NCBI GenBank assembly: GCA_023382655.1
Contig: JAHDWK010000003.1
Span: 248,001 to 312,000, forward strand
From: Anaerolineae bacterium
Lineage (GTDB): Bacteria; Chloroflexota; Anaerolineae; Promineifilales; Promineifilaceae
Length of the DNA: 64,000 nucleotides
Direction of reading: 5' to 3'
This document shows, one piece after another, positions 8,303 to 16,886 of this stretch; position 1 is the first letter of the stretch; each line of letters begins with the position of its first letter. Under the pieces are notes generated by a model that did not search any database, was not told where the DNA came from, and saw only the letters and a list, made by a program, of their open reading frames with translations. Made by a program: the position numbers and the translations under genes.

Positions 8303-9652
8303 TTATTTTAGGATGTAGTGGGTGCCTTTTTTGGAGCCGATCTTGAGCAGAATGCTGCGGTCTACCAGGTCTTTGAGGTCCAGGCGCAGGGTTTCAGGCG
8401 TCACGTCCGGGCATAGCTGCTGGTAGTCGCGGCTGGTGATGCTGCCGTTTTCGCGCACAAAGGTGAGGGCGCGCGCCTGTCGTTCATTCATGCTCTTTGT
8501 CCATTTGGGCGTGGGGGCGCGTTCCCGTTTATTGTGCAAGATGACGGTGAAGAGGTGAGGGGTGGCTTTGAATTCGGGTGGTTTGTGCCCGGCCTGGGTC
8601 ATCTCCTCGATCATCTGGTCAATGCCCAGCCCCAACTCCTCAATGTAACCCCATTGGAACAAGCCACTCACCAGGCGGGGGTTGCGTGAGAAATGCTCCT
8701 CCACCAGGTTGTCTAGCGTCATATAACCGGGCAAACCACCGGGGCTGATGATTTCCAGCCGGTCGGCGTACATGCGCACTTCAATGCGCCGGCCACGAAT
8801 GCGATAGTCGCGGTGGGCGACGGCGTTGACCAATGCTTCACGCACGGCAAAGCGGGGGTATTCCAACAGTTCGGCCCGTTCCAGGCCGTTGACGGTAGCG
8901 CCCACCCGCATTTCTTCAAAGATGATGTTCCAGGCGCGTTCGATGACGCGGGCCAGATTGCCGGAGATTTCATCGCGACGGCCGTAGCCAATCCCCCCAT
9001 CTTCCCCGCGTGGCTCGGTGCCCGGAAAGCGGACAAAAGTGATGCCACTTTGGGGGAAGAATAGCTGCGGCTTTTTGCCAAACAATAAAATACCAATGGT
9101 GGTGGGATCCCCTTCCCGGTTGGTGGCCCCTATCTCATATAGCAATTCAGCCACATCTAGTGTTCGTGGGGCACCGCGTTCTTCCCGCCGGGACAGATAG
9201 TCACGGATGATGTCAGCATCCAGGTCATCCGGACGGGCGCCGGGCACACTTTCCGTTTCATATTCGGCGGTGTTTTTGCTGGCAGCCAGGTCGCGCACTT
9301 CGTCGCCACTGAGCGGGCGGTTTTGGCTACCGCTGCGGATGAGGACACGGCCGTCGTCCAGCGCATGGAGTTCCGTACTGCGCGGCACGTGCAGGCCAAT
9401 GAGGACGCCGCTGCGCGTTTCCACCGGCTGCCAGGTGGTGGGCACGGGCGGGCGGCATAACCCGGCGGCTTCACGCAGCGCGCCTTCGGCTTCTTCTTCC
9501 CAGATGGAAGTGGTGGGACGGCCGTTTTCGTCCAGCCCCAGCACAATCAGGCCGCCATCCCCATTAGCCAGCGCCACCAGGCACTCCGCCAGTGGTTCAA
9601 TGTCGGCTGCCGGTAAAAAAGCAAGGCGTGAACCCGGTTTTTCTTTTAACAT
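8303..9652 (-). CDS. Schlafen/AlbA_2-type ATP-binding transcriptional regulator
   Basis: This 449-residue protein has an AlbA_2/Schlafen-like N-terminal domain (about 1-115, LVALANGDGGLIVLGLDENG) and a GHKL-type ATP-binding domain with REALVNAVAHRDY and ISPGGLPG (about 255-330). A winged-helix C-terminus (about 385-449) follows, with NGSITSRDYQQL and LDLKDLVDRSILLKIG. Such proteins are predicted DNA-binding regulators and are common near mobile or defence genes. A TATAAT at 9663-9668 (minus strand) would place transcription start almost at the ATG, and a palindrome covers the -35 region. It lies 71 bp after the NACHT gene, on the same strand. Confidence 0.88.
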   Translation of the reverse strand: MLKEKPGSRLAFLPAADIEPLAECLVALANGDGGLIVLGLDENGRPTTSIWEEEAEGALREAAGLCRPPVPTTWQPVETRSGVLIGLHVPRSTELHALDDGRVLIRSGSQNRPLSGDEVRDLAASKNTAEYETESVPGARPDDLDADIIRDYLSRREERGAPRTLDVAELLYEIGATNREGDPTTIGILLFGKKPQLFFPQSGITFVRFPGTEPRGEDGGIGYGRRDEISGNLARVIERAWNIIFEEMRVGATVNGLERAELLEYPRFAVREALVNAVAHRDYRIRGRRIEVRMYADRLEIISPGGLPGYMTLDNLVEEHFSRNPRLVSGLFQWGYIEELGLGIDQMIEEMTQAGHKPPEFKATPHLFTVILHNKRERAPTPKWTKSMNERQARALTFVRENGSITSRDYQQLCPDVTPETLRLDLKDLVDRSILLKIGSKKGTHYILK

Positions 9653-9662
9653 AATGTGATTG

Positions 9663-9698
9663 ATTATAACACAGTTCTGTGACGGCTATGGTCACAGA
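9663..9698 (-). promoter_or_regulatory. Leaderless-type promoter with palindromic operator
   Basis: On the minus strand TATAAT occupies 9668-9663, about 10 bp before the ATG at 9652. The inverted repeat TCTGTGAC-N7-GTCACAGA (9676-9698) is centred where the -35 box should be. This is the layout expected for an operator that controls the AlbA_2 gene, possibly by autoregulation. Confidence 0.5.
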
Positions 9699-9723
9699 GA
9701 TAAGGGGGCGCAAGCCGCAGTGG

Positions 9724-12105
9724 CTATTTTCTGCCTGGTGAATCAAGACCGGCGAAATACTCTTGCAGCAGGCGGTGAATGAAGATGTAACCACCGCCGA
9801 CTTTATGCAGCAGGGTGTGGTGGGCGGTTTCATTGAGGAACTTGATCATGCGTGGTGGCATGTATCCTAACCGGGTGAGCCACAGACGTAACCAGAGGTA
9901 ATTGAGGACAGTGCCGGCCCCATACAGGGCCGCGGCAATCCAGCCGGCCAAAATACCGGCCAACACGCCAAAGTCGGTACTCCAGAAAACGGCCGTTACC
10001 AGACTCATCACAATGGCAAATATCCCACCGGCAGCCAACGCGCTGGCGGCCGAAAACCAGATGCCCTGGTTGGGCATGGTGGTCGTGGGCAGCCGGTTGC
10101 CCCGTAAACCACCCAACAGGGTGAACAGCAGGCTGATGCTAAAGACGGTGCGGAAAATGGGATTAGGCCCCACGACCTGATATTCCACCGTTTCAAAAAG
10201 CGTCACCGCCACGATGCCCATGAGCAGTCCCATCACCGCGCCGTGCCATGACCAGTTTAACGCTTCCACCGTGCGTATATCGTTGCGGTAACTGTCGCCG
10301 TGAATAAAATGGGCCGTGAGGGCAAAGGAGAAGCCGGTGAACAGCCCGGATGCCAGACCAACCAGCGGGATGCGGTAGAGGCCAATCGTCAAAAAAGAAA
10401 CCAGAGATACGGCCAAAGCGACGACGGCCGTTTGCCATACCTTGTCTCGACGACGTGGCCTATATGCTTCCCCCAGGCGGGCGCGTCTTTCATAAAACAG
10501 CACATCCACGCCACCCGCCAGCAGCCCCAACAAGAGGAACAGCAGTAAAAACAAAACCAGACTGAGCGTCGGTGCGGGAAGGGGCAAGGCGTCGCTAACG
10601 GCGTCTGACCAGATGGTGTCAAATCCGGTCAGCGTTAACCGCACCAGCAGCCAAAACATCCAGATGACAAAAGCCAACGAGAAGCCATCAATCAGACGCG
10701 AAGTCAGCACAAACAGGCGTTGGTGGTGGGGTGTGGGCAGCCAACTTGGCTGAATCTGTTCGATCAAGAACATGGTCTGGTTATGCACACTCATCTGACG
10801 GGCTAACCAGACCAGCCACGTTTGGGTTTGGGCCGGTGAATGGGTGAGAGAGCCTCGCCGGGTGAGCATCTGGTTGACATAAGTGTCAAATATCTGCGAG
10901 CGGAGATCGGTGCGGGCGGGGGACGGCACGGCCGTCTCGCTCTTCCCCGTTTCGCTCAGTAAACGCAACATCAGCGGCGATTGCCCAAGCTCTCGGAAAA
11001 GCGCATGGTCAGATTCAGGCGAGGGCAGGCCAACGGCCGTCAGGTATTCTTCAATTTGCGCCAGAGATAACGGCTGTAATAAAACAGCCCCGCTTAATTT
11101 CAGGGGGATGTTTAACGCCTGGTACTCGTCCTGGCGGCTGCACACCACAATACCCATCAGTCCGTGCGTCTGGCGAAAGTGATTGATGGCCCGAACGCAG
11201 GCAACCTGCTGGCGACTGGCAACTTCATCCAAACCATCTAAGAGCAAAATCAGGTCATTATCTTCCACCCATTGCCGCCCCAGTGCCTCAGGAATCTGAT
11301 ATTTGGCCGTCAATTCCGCCTCAATCCACTTTTCAAGGGGATCACGCTTTTCGGCCCAGGATGCCAGGTGGAGGATAACGGGGAGGGGCTGCGTCTCGTC
11401 GGCGCGGGCGCGGGCAATCAAGGCGCGGGCCAGGTCAATGAGGGTGATGGTTTTGCCACTGCCGGGCGCGCCCAGGATGAGCAGGGCGCGGTCAGCTTCC
11501 AGGAAGGCATCCAGAATGGTTTGGTTTGGGGGTGGGGTCACGGCCGTTTCCACCACGTTTTGCCAGGGATGGGCTACGGCCGTGTCTTCCCGTTCGCGCG
11601 CCACATCCAACCAGATGGCTCCCTTTACGGCCGTTTCCAGCACTCCCTGCACCCAGAAATGCGCCACCTTGTCGAGCAGGATGAGCCGCTTCCGCCTTTC
11701 TTGTGACAAGGTAACGGGGTGACCAGGGGAGATGGTGATGGGGGGTGGTCTGGTCACCGGGTCACCTGGCCACCCTGACTCCTGGTCAGGAAAGATCTGA
11801 GCCGATTCCGTCGCATCAAGGGCGCGGTAGTTGCCCACGGCCAGGAAAGCATTGGCTTCGGTTGGGGTGTGCAGGCCGCCACATTGGTGCAGCACTGCCA
11901 GCAGCGCCACCAGCACCAGCCGGTCATCGGCGTGGATTTTGCTCTTGTCCCGTTCCCAGTCGGAAACGGCCGCGCCGGAATAGCCGGCGTGTCCGATTTC
12001 GTCGCCAATCAGTTCGCCGAGCCGGGACTGGGTTAACGCTCCTCCACGCAGGGGATCACTGCATTGGCGGCGATAGAGACGCAGAAGATGGCCGAAGGTG
12101 GTCAT
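9724..12105 (-). CDS. XRE-HTH / NACHT ATPase with multi-pass membrane C-terminus
   Basis: This 793-residue protein starts with a helix-turn-helix-like domain (1-75, LTQSRLGELIG and GYSGAAVSDWERDKSKI). A NACHT NTPase follows, with Walker A GAPGSGKT (about 213-220) and Walker B LILLLDGLDEV (about 285-295). The C-terminal half (about 470-760) has roughly seven or eight hydrophobic helices. NACHT proteins are STAND switch ATPases, and several bacterial families act in phage defence. The HTH-NACHT-membrane order fits a membrane-acting effector or sensor (inference). Octamer density matches the genome, so there is no clear sign of recent transfer. The start codon sits in a word-repeat spacer. Confidence 0.88.
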   Translation of the reverse strand: MTTFGHLLRLYRRQCSDPLRGGALTQSRLGELIGDEIGHAGYSGAAVSDWERDKSKIHADDRLVLVALLAVLHQCGGLHTPTEANAFLAVGNYRALDATESAQIFPDQESGWPGDPVTRPPPITISPGHPVTLSQERRKRLILLDKVAHFWVQGVLETAVKGAIWLDVAREREDTAVAHPWQNVVETAVTPPPNQTILDAFLEADRALLILGAPGSGKTITLIDLARALIARARADETQPLPVILHLASWAEKRDPLEKWIEAELTAKYQIPEALGRQWVEDNDLILLLDGLDEVASRQQVACVRAINHFRQTHGLMGIVVCSRQDEYQALNIPLKLSGAVLLQPLSLAQIEEYLTAVGLPSPESDHALFRELGQSPLMLRLLSETGKSETAVPSPARTDLRSQIFDTYVNQMLTRRGSLTHSPAQTQTWLVWLARQMSVHNQTMFLIEQIQPSWLPTPHHQRLFVLTSRLIDGFSLAFVIWMFWLLVRLTLTGFDTIWSDAVSDALPLPAPTLSLVLFLLLFLLLGLLAGGVDVLFYERRARLGEAYRPRRRDKVWQTAVVALAVSLVSFLTIGLYRIPLVGLASGLFTGFSFALTAHFIHGDSYRNDIRTVEALNWSWHGAVMGLLMGIVAVTLFETVEYQVVGPNPIFRTVFSISLLFTLLGGLRGNRLPTTTMPNQGIWFSAASALAAGGIFAIVMSLVTAVFWSTDFGVLAGILAGWIAAALYGAGTVLNYLWLRLWLTRLGYMPPRMIKFLNETAHHTLLHKVGGGYIFIHRLLQEYFAGLDSPGRK

Positions 12106-12176
12106 TGGTCATTAGTCACTGGTCATTGGTCATTGGTCGCTGGTAAAAGTGGAACAAATGACCAATGACAAAGGAC
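12100..12176. repeat. Word-repeat spacer (GGTCATTGGTCATT)
   Basis: Tandem degenerate copies of GGTCATT(A/G)GTCACT occupy 12100-12137, and the reverse complement AATGACCAATGAC is at 12158-12170. The whole can fold as a hairpin. It overlaps the start codon of the NACHT gene. Confidence 0.65.
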
Positions 12177-12294
12177 ATTTAAGTGCTACTTGAGCGAATT
12201 TAAGTATCTCCCTGTTCAGCGTGTACACCGGATGGCCTATGGTGTGGCGCAATGATAACGCAGGCACGGCCGTTTTCGCCAACGGCACACAACC

Positions 12295-12326
12295 AGACAT
12301 CCGATTTCTTCAAAAAACGGATGTCT
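12295..12326. repeat. AGAC...GTCT hairpin element, copy 3
   Basis: AGACATCCGATTT is followed by a short loop and AAAACGGATGTCT. It sits immediately before the AAGGAG ribosome binding site of the next gene, so it would form in the mRNA leader. Confidence 0.7.
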
Positions 12327-12342
12327 TCCTAAGGAGATGAAC

Positions 12343-13002
12343 ATGACAACACAAAATGAAGTTGTTTCGGCGGTTCGTGAAGAGCCAAGACGGACAAACG
12401 GCCGTCCTGACGGCCGTACCCAACCCCGCCGCCCCTCGCCAGCTACCTCTGGGTTAGCTGATGGGCAAATGGTGGTGGTCGCCGCGCGATGGATTCTGGT
12501 GGGTGCCGGGTTATTCCTGGTGCTGTGGAATCCGGAGCCTCTGGGAGAATTACGTTTCCAGGTGGGTGTTTTACTGCTGTTGGCAGTGGTGAACTTTTTC
12601 CTGCAAGCGCAGTTATTGATGAAGCGACCCTCGCTGGAACCGGTGATGATTGGGGCCAGCGCATTTGATCTGTTGGTAATTACCTTGCTGATCGTTACCC
12701 AAGGTGGGTTTCAGTCGAACATCTACATTTTTTATTTCCCGGCGCTGCTGGCTATTTCAGTCGCCTTTAACCCATTTGTGGCGATACTTTTCACCGGCGG
12801 TGTCATTTTCCTTTACAGCCTGATCGCCCTGGTGGGTGGGGTTACGGCCGTTGGTGATGCGCAGTTATTCATTATGCGTGTGTTGATGTTCACGGCCGTT
12901 GCCTTCTGTGGCGCTCTCTACTGGCAGATTGAACTCAACCGGCAGCAAGCCGCGCGCCGGGCACAGCAAGAATTGTTAGCCGAACTACGGCAGTATCCGT
13001 AA
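12343..13002 (+). CDS. Five-helix membrane protein resembling an orphan sensor-kinase input domain
   Basis: The start at 12343 is preferred because AAGGAG (12331-12336) has 6-nt spacing to it, while an in-frame ATG at 12337 touches the ribosome binding site. The protein has 219 residues: a polar N-terminus rich in Arg/Pro, then five hydrophobic segments (about 45-63, 70-88, 102-122, 128-160 and 175-195), and a short charged cytoplasmic tail. It resembles the membrane input domain of Chloroflexota histidine kinases but has no kinase core. It is a paralogue of the next gene and shares RWxxxxAG, the LMxxPS/LMEQP-type loop and the final MRxLxxxAxxxxxYWxI pattern. Confidence 0.75.
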   Translation: MTTQNEVVSAVREEPRRTNGRPDGRTQPRRPSPATSGLADGQMVVVAARWILVGAGLFLVLWNPEPLGELRFQVGVLLLLAVVNFFLQAQLLMKRPSLEPVMIGASAFDLLVITLLIVTQGGFQSNIYIFYFPALLAISVAFNPFVAILFTGGVIFLYSLIALVGGVTAVGDAQLFIMRVLMFTAVAFCGALYWQIELNRQQAARRAQQELLAELRQYP

Positions 13003-13060
13003 TCCGTGATTCGTGACCCGTAATCCGTGACCCGTCACCCGTGACCCGTTACGCATCACG
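12992..13060. repeat. Word-repeat spacer (CCGTAATCCGTGA)
   Basis: Tandem degenerate units TAATCCGTGAcCCG / CCGTCACCCGTGACC fill the gap between two paralogous membrane protein genes. The first unit forms the last codons of the upstream gene. Related words recur at 29468, 34888 and 35566. Confidence 0.65.
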
Positions 13061-13083
13061 CGGCATACAAAAGGAGTTTTCTC

Positions 13084-13647
13084 ATGCAGGCAACAATGAC
13101 TCGTCACCAGGAAGCGACCGAAGATATTTTCTTTGGGCAAATTGTCCTCATTTGGGCACGATGGTTTGTGATTATGGGGGCTGGTATTTATGCCCTGTGG
13201 TCGGCCAACACGGTGGGCCAACTCACCATTGCCATTTTGCTCATCGCCCTGATGATGGGCATCAACTTTTTTGTTCACGGCCGTTACCTCATGGAGCAGC
13301 CTATCAACCAATATTTACTGTTGGCCTTGAGCTTTGCTGACCTGGCCGTCATCACCCTCATCCTGATGGCCTGGCCCGGACAAAAAGGGTTGGCGAGCTT
13401 TTTATTTGTGCTGTATTACCCCATGCTGACGGCGTTTGCCCTGGTATTCCGGCCAGAGTTTACGGCCGTCTACACCATCATCACCCTCACCGCCTACATC
13501 ATCGCCTGCCTCATTGGTGGCCTACACTTTATAGCTGACCCCAGCCAGGTGGAACTGCTGTTCATGCGGCTCATCACCCTGGCTTCTATGGGTGGTCTGG
13601 GCACCTATTACTGGCGTATCCAGCGCGAACGGCGGCGGGGGAAATAG
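13084..13647 (+). CDS. Five-helix membrane protein, paralogue of the preceding gene
   Basis: AAGGAG lies 7 nt before the ATG. The 187-residue protein has five hydrophobic segments (about 20-38, 45-62, 75-95, 105-145 as two helices, and 155-175) and ends in a short Arg-rich tail (RIQRERRRGK). It aligns by eye with the protein at 12343 over its whole membrane region, including the LVVIT/LAVIT segment and the C-terminal MRLITLAS...YYWRI. It has no kinase, PAS or enzyme motif. The order of two paralogues followed by a PspA-like gene suggests membrane-stress sensing (inference). Confidence 0.75.
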   Translation: MQATMTRHQEATEDIFFGQIVLIWARWFVIMGAGIYALWSANTVGQLTIAILLIALMMGINFFVHGRYLMEQPINQYLLLALSFADLAVITLILMAWPGQKGLASFLFVLYYPMLTAFALVFRPEFTAVYTIITLTAYIIACLIGGLHFIADPSQVELLFMRLITLASMGGLGTYYWRIQRERRRGK

Positions 13648-13730
13648 TGAACAGTGAGCAGTAAACAGTGAGCGGTGAACTACTTACTGCTTACTGCTTA
13701 CTGCTTACTGCTCACTACTTACTGTTCACT
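13647..13730. repeat. Word-repeat spacer (CAGTGAGCAGTAAA / TTACTGCTTACTG)
   Basis: Three degenerate CAGTGAgCaGTaAA words are followed by at least five TTACTGCtTACTGC words in reverse complement. Together they form a long imperfect hairpin between the stop at 13647 and the PspA-like start at 13755. The same words recur at 27071. Confidence 0.75.
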
Positions 13731-13754
13731 TCTTTCCAACAGCCGGAGGTTCAC

Positions 13755-14435
13755 ATGGCCCGCCAATCAAAATCGTGGCTGAAAAAAGGGCTGGAGGCTT
13801 TGCTCAAACCGGCCGAAGACCCGCGCCAGACGGCCGCTTATCTGCCCCAACGCCAACATGACCTGCTGCGCAACGTGCAGGCGGCGCTGGCAGATATTGC
13901 CCAGATGCGGGAGAAGTTGGTGGCGAAAACGGCCGTTATGCAATCCCGGCTGCCGGCATTAGAAAGGGAGGCCCAGTTGGCGTTGGGCAATGGGCAGGAA
14001 GATAGAGCCAGGTTAGCCCTACGTTGCCGTCAGGTCACGACCATCGAATTGCATGCCATCACCGGCCAGTTGCAGACCATTGCCCACAAAGAACAGCGGT
14101 TATTGACAGTGGAGCAGCACTTACTGGCCCAAATTGAGGCGTATGTGGCCCGGCAAGAAGCGATAGCCGCCCGTTACCAGACGGCCGTCTCCCAGGCGCA
14201 AGTGAACAAGGCGATCCAGGACATTTTCCACGATCTGGCCGATTTGGGGCAGGCAATTGAAGCGGCCGAAGCACATACTGACCATCTGGAAGCGCGCGCC
14301 GATTGGCTGGATGGGGCGCTGCGTGATGAGTTATTGATGGGCACGGCCGTGCCGCTGAATGGGGAGTATGTGGGGTTGGAGACGGCCGTGGAAGCGGAAT
14401 TGGCCCGTCTGAAAACGGTAATCGGTGATCGGTAA
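13755..14435 (+). CDS. PspA/IM30 (Vipp1) family membrane-stress protein
   Basis: The ATG at 13755 has CGGAGG 5 nt upstream, and the in-frame upstream extension is encoded by a repeat spacer, so it was rejected. The 226-residue protein is almost entirely coiled coil, with QRQHDLLRNVQAALADIAQMREKLVAK near the N-terminus and LEREAQLALGNGQEDRARLAL, the typical PspA/IM30 hairpin region. PspA/IM30 proteins polymerise on the inner membrane and protect it during stress. The C-terminus is shorter and less conserved than in E. coli PspA. The last codons overlap a repeat. Confidence 0.82.
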   Translation: MARQSKSWLKKGLEALLKPAEDPRQTAAYLPQRQHDLLRNVQAALADIAQMREKLVAKTAVMQSRLPALEREAQLALGNGQEDRARLALRCRQVTTIELHAITGQLQTIAHKEQRLLTVEQHLLAQIEAYVARQEAIAARYQTAVSQAQVNKAIQDIFHDLADLGQAIEAAEAHTDHLEARADWLDGALRDELLMGTAVPLNGEYVGLETAVEAELARLKTVIGDR

Positions 14436-14490
14436 ACGGTCAGCGGTTTAGCAATGCCAAATACCGATTACTGATTACCGTTTACCGACT
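14414..14490. repeat. Word-repeat spacer (GGTAATCGGTGATCGGTAAACGG)
   Basis: Words of the type CGGTAATCGGTgATCGGTAAACGG are followed by the reverse set ACCGATTACTGATTACCGTTTACCG. It overlaps the last seven codons of the PspA-like gene (ending TVIGDR). The same words recur at 20084, 23390 (inside recG), 29468 and 53957. Confidence 0.75.
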
Positions 14491-14582
14491 ACTTGCTGAG
14501 CGCCAACCAATGGGCGGTGGCGTCTTCTTTGCACTATATTTAACTGAAAGGAGAAGATGGGTGAGGCAAAAGAAGGTCAAGT

Positions 14583-15104
14583 ATGTATGTTAGTTGGGAG
14601 ATTATAGAAGTTGTTAGTTGGGCGGTTTTTGTCATCGTTCTTATCTGGTTGTTACTTAAACGGAAGACAAATACGGCCATCCTGGACATGATTATAGGAG
14701 CCTTAGTAGGCTTGATTGCTGTTGCTGGTCTGTTTGTTATTACGGCTGTACAAGCTTCTTCAATTGAGGATATTCTGGACATTTTCCCGCCGCTTGTTTT
14801 TGTCACTGTGGCAACTGGCGTCCTCGGAGGATTAGCGGCGCATCGCATTGACGGCTTGTTAAAGGGCCTTGGTTGGGGATTAATATTGACTCTGGCAATA
14901 ACCATTCCCACGCCCTTTCTTTCTATGCGGTATGCCTCATGGCGGTTTGGAAGCGGCACTGAAGCGAGTATGATCGGATCTCTCGTCCTCATGATAACAT
15001 CACTCTTTCTCTCCACAATTCTGGGAGTATCGGTAGGTTTATCAATTGGAATAATACGCAGTCTACATCATCTTTTGAAACGAGCCGTAACCAATGAAGG
15101 ATAA
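14583..15104 (+). CDS. AT-rich multi-pass membrane protein, unknown
   Basis: This 173-residue protein has about five hydrophobic segments (8-26, 34-56, 70-90, 97-115 and 128-155) and a C-terminal basic tail. No family is recognised. The DNA is visibly richer in A/T than its neighbours and lacks the ACGGCCGT octamer, which is consistent with later acquisition. A TATATT sequence at about 14535 and GAAAGGAG at about 14546 lie upstream, but the ribosome binding site is too far from this ATG, so the start is uncertain. Confidence 0.6.
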   Translation: MYVSWEIIEVVSWAVFVIVLIWLLLKRKTNTAILDMIIGALVGLIAVAGLFVITAVQASSIEDILDIFPPLVFVTVATGVLGGLAAHRIDGLLKGLGWGLILTLAITIPTPFLSMRYASWRFGSGTEASMIGSLVLMITSLFLSTILGVSVGLSIGIIRSLHHLLKRAVTNEG

Positions 15105-15158
15105 AGCGTGTTTTGGACGCTGCTAATAAGAAGGGATTATCGCTTTATAAAGGGCTAG

Positions 15159-16664
15159 CTAAGTACGCACCCTATCCCGCAACTGGCTCAAAGCCAAACG
15201 GCGAGCAGTGGCATCCTCCTCTGCTTGCAAGATGGTGGGTGGGGCGGCGCGGTCGCTGCATTGATCGGCCGTTAGCGGGCAGCGTTCGCACGTTTCGTTG
15301 ATGTAGATCATGGGAATGGCCGGGTCGTCAGCAAAACGAATGGTCTGGCTCAATTCCGCGTCTACGCGGAAGCCGATGATGACGCTGCTGAGTACACCCG
15401 GATTGAGGGTCAGGGGCCGGGCCACGCCAATGCACAAAAACCGCTCCCGCGTCTGCACAAATTCCGACATTTGTACACCCACCAACGGGTGGTCATAAGT
15501 CGGGGTTTCCCCGTTCAACTGTTCACGCAGCAGCCGGATAGAAAGCCAGCGGCGGCAGTAATGTTCGTCCAGGCCAATGCCGTGTGGCACGATCAACTGA
15601 TTGAGATTCAACTGCTTATACAGCACATACCGCTCATTGCCCATCTGGTGAAAACGCAAAAAGTGGTGGCGGATACCATAAAATTGGGGGATCAATTCGC
15701 TGAAACGGTAAAAGAGCATCTCCGGCGTGGCGTCATATTTGCTGAGCAAATCCAGCAACGCCTGTGGCTCCCAGGCAGCGCGGCCAAAAAAATCCTGCAA
15801 ATCGGCAAACATCGCCTGGCGCGGCATGAGCAGTACGCCGCCAAAGTAGGCCGCCAGGTGATCGTTGAGAATTTGTTGGAAAGAGTCAATCCGGCTGGGG
15901 GTGGAGGCAAACGAGCGTTCCTTCAAACCCAGATGTTGGTAGCCTATTTCGCGGGCCAGGACGAAGTTGATCTGGTTGTCATGGAGGGCGGGGTTTACAC
16001 AAAGATAGGGCCGTTTCCCCTCCACAAACACCGAACGATACCGCCGCAGCCGGGGATCGTCGGCAATGGCGGTGGTGTCAATCTCATAGCCATATTTCTG
16101 GCGTAAGACCGTTTCCAGCACCTCCCGTTGCACCGGAATCTGCCCCGTCAGGCCGTACTGGGCGCCTATCTCAGTGGTGAAGGCGACGGCCGTGTCCTCC
16201 AACTCCTGGAAATAATTCTCGTGAATCTCCTGGTATGAGCGCAGGGCGGCGCGCAAAAATTCCTCCTCCTTCAAATCATAATGGCGAGCAATGGCGATGA
16301 CGGCGTGTAACAGGGCGCTGGCCTTTTCCGGTTCGCGCGTCAGCAGCGTTACCAGGTCGCCCGGTTCCAGGCCAAATTCCTCAAAGGGGAAGCGCTGGAA
16401 GGTGGCCGAGGCCAGCGTCGTTTCCAGGTGCGCCAGCGATTCATCCAACCGGATAGAGACCAGGTCGTCGTATCTTTTACCCAGCACCTCAGCGATCTTC
16501 ATGATTTTGTCGCTGCGGGGATATTTGCGCCCTTTTTCTATTTCGGTGACGTAGGAGGGGGAAAGGTCACAGGCGGCAGCAAACTCGGTCAGCGTCATGT
16601 TCGCCTCCGTGCGCGCCTGCCGCATTTTCATGCCAAAGATGATATTAACTAAGTTTGCGCTCAT
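15159..16664 (-). CDS. RamB/ScfR-like XRE regulator of short-chain fatty acid/acetate metabolism
   Basis: The start at 16664 (MSANLVNIIFG) is chosen because the upstream in-frame extension is encoded by a hairpin repeat. The 501-residue protein has an XRE helix-turn-helix (about 10-65, LTEFAAACDLSPSYVTEIEKG) and a large middle region of the IrrE/ImmA-like family seen in RamB, MldR and ScfR regulators. A Cys-containing C-terminus (ETCERCPLTADQCS) ends it. RamB controls acetate and glyoxylate-cycle genes in Corynebacterium and Mycobacterium (established). Here it is divergent from aceB-aceA, which supports the same role. The HExxH site expected of an active ImmA protease is absent (the aligned stretch reads AREIGYQHLG). 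Confidence 0.85.
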   Translation of the reverse strand: MSANLVNIIFGMKMRQARTEANMTLTEFAAACDLSPSYVTEIEKGRKYPRSDKIMKIAEVLGKRYDDLVSIRLDESLAHLETTLASATFQRFPFEEFGLEPGDLVTLLTREPEKASALLHAVIAIARHYDLKEEEFLRAALRSYQEIHENYFQELEDTAVAFTTEIGAQYGLTGQIPVQREVLETVLRQKYGYEIDTTAIADDPRLRRYRSVFVEGKRPYLCVNPALHDNQINFVLAREIGYQHLGLKERSFASTPSRIDSFQQILNDHLAAYFGGVLLMPRQAMFADLQDFFGRAAWEPQALLDLLSKYDATPEMLFYRFSELIPQFYGIRHHFLRFHQMGNERYVLYKQLNLNQLIVPHGIGLDEHYCRRWLSIRLLREQLNGETPTYDHPLVGVQMSEFVQTRERFLCIGVARPLTLNPGVLSSVIIGFRVDAELSQTIRFADDPAIPMIYINETCERCPLTADQCSDRAAPPTILQAEEDATARRLALSQLRDRVRT

Positions 16665-16673
16665 TTGATCAGT

Positions 16674-16719
16674 GAGTGGTGGCAGGTAGCAGGCTGCAAG
16701 TACCTGCCACCTGCCACTC
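16674..16719. repeat. Hairpin GAGTGGTGGCAGGTA...TACCTGCCACCTGCCACTC
   Basis: A strong inverted repeat lies directly upstream of the regulator's start codon at 16664. It is built from the repeated word GGCAGGT(A/G). It could structure the regulator's leader mRNA, or belong to the same class as the other word-repeat spacers. Confidence 0.65.
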
Positions 16720-16807
16720 AATAGGTGTACTTGCAATCAGTTTTTAATGGCGCTCTATATAATGTAGAGAGCGCGGGGAAATGTGCCCGTTTACTGCGAC
16801 GATATTA

Positions 16808-16823
16808 TAGCGAATTTTCGCTA
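16808..16823. promoter_or_regulatory. Operator candidate TAGCGAA-TT-TTCGCTA
   Basis: A perfect palindrome with 7-bp arms lies about 80 bp upstream of a nearly identical site at 16887, in the divergent region between the RamB-like regulator and aceB. The pair is the best candidate for the regulator's binding sites (inference). Confidence 0.55.
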
Positions 16824-16848
16824 AAGGCACAAAATCGCCTGAAACCCC

Positions 16849-16878
16849 TTGACACAGTGCAGCATCAATCTGTATACT
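16849..16878 (+). promoter_or_regulatory. Sigma70-type promoter for aceB-aceA
   Basis: A consensus TTGACA (16849-16854) and TATACT (16873-16878) are separated by 18 bp and point towards aceB. The palindrome at 16887-16904 would cover the transcription start, a repressing position. Confidence 0.7.
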
Positions 16879-16886
16879 ATTCACAG

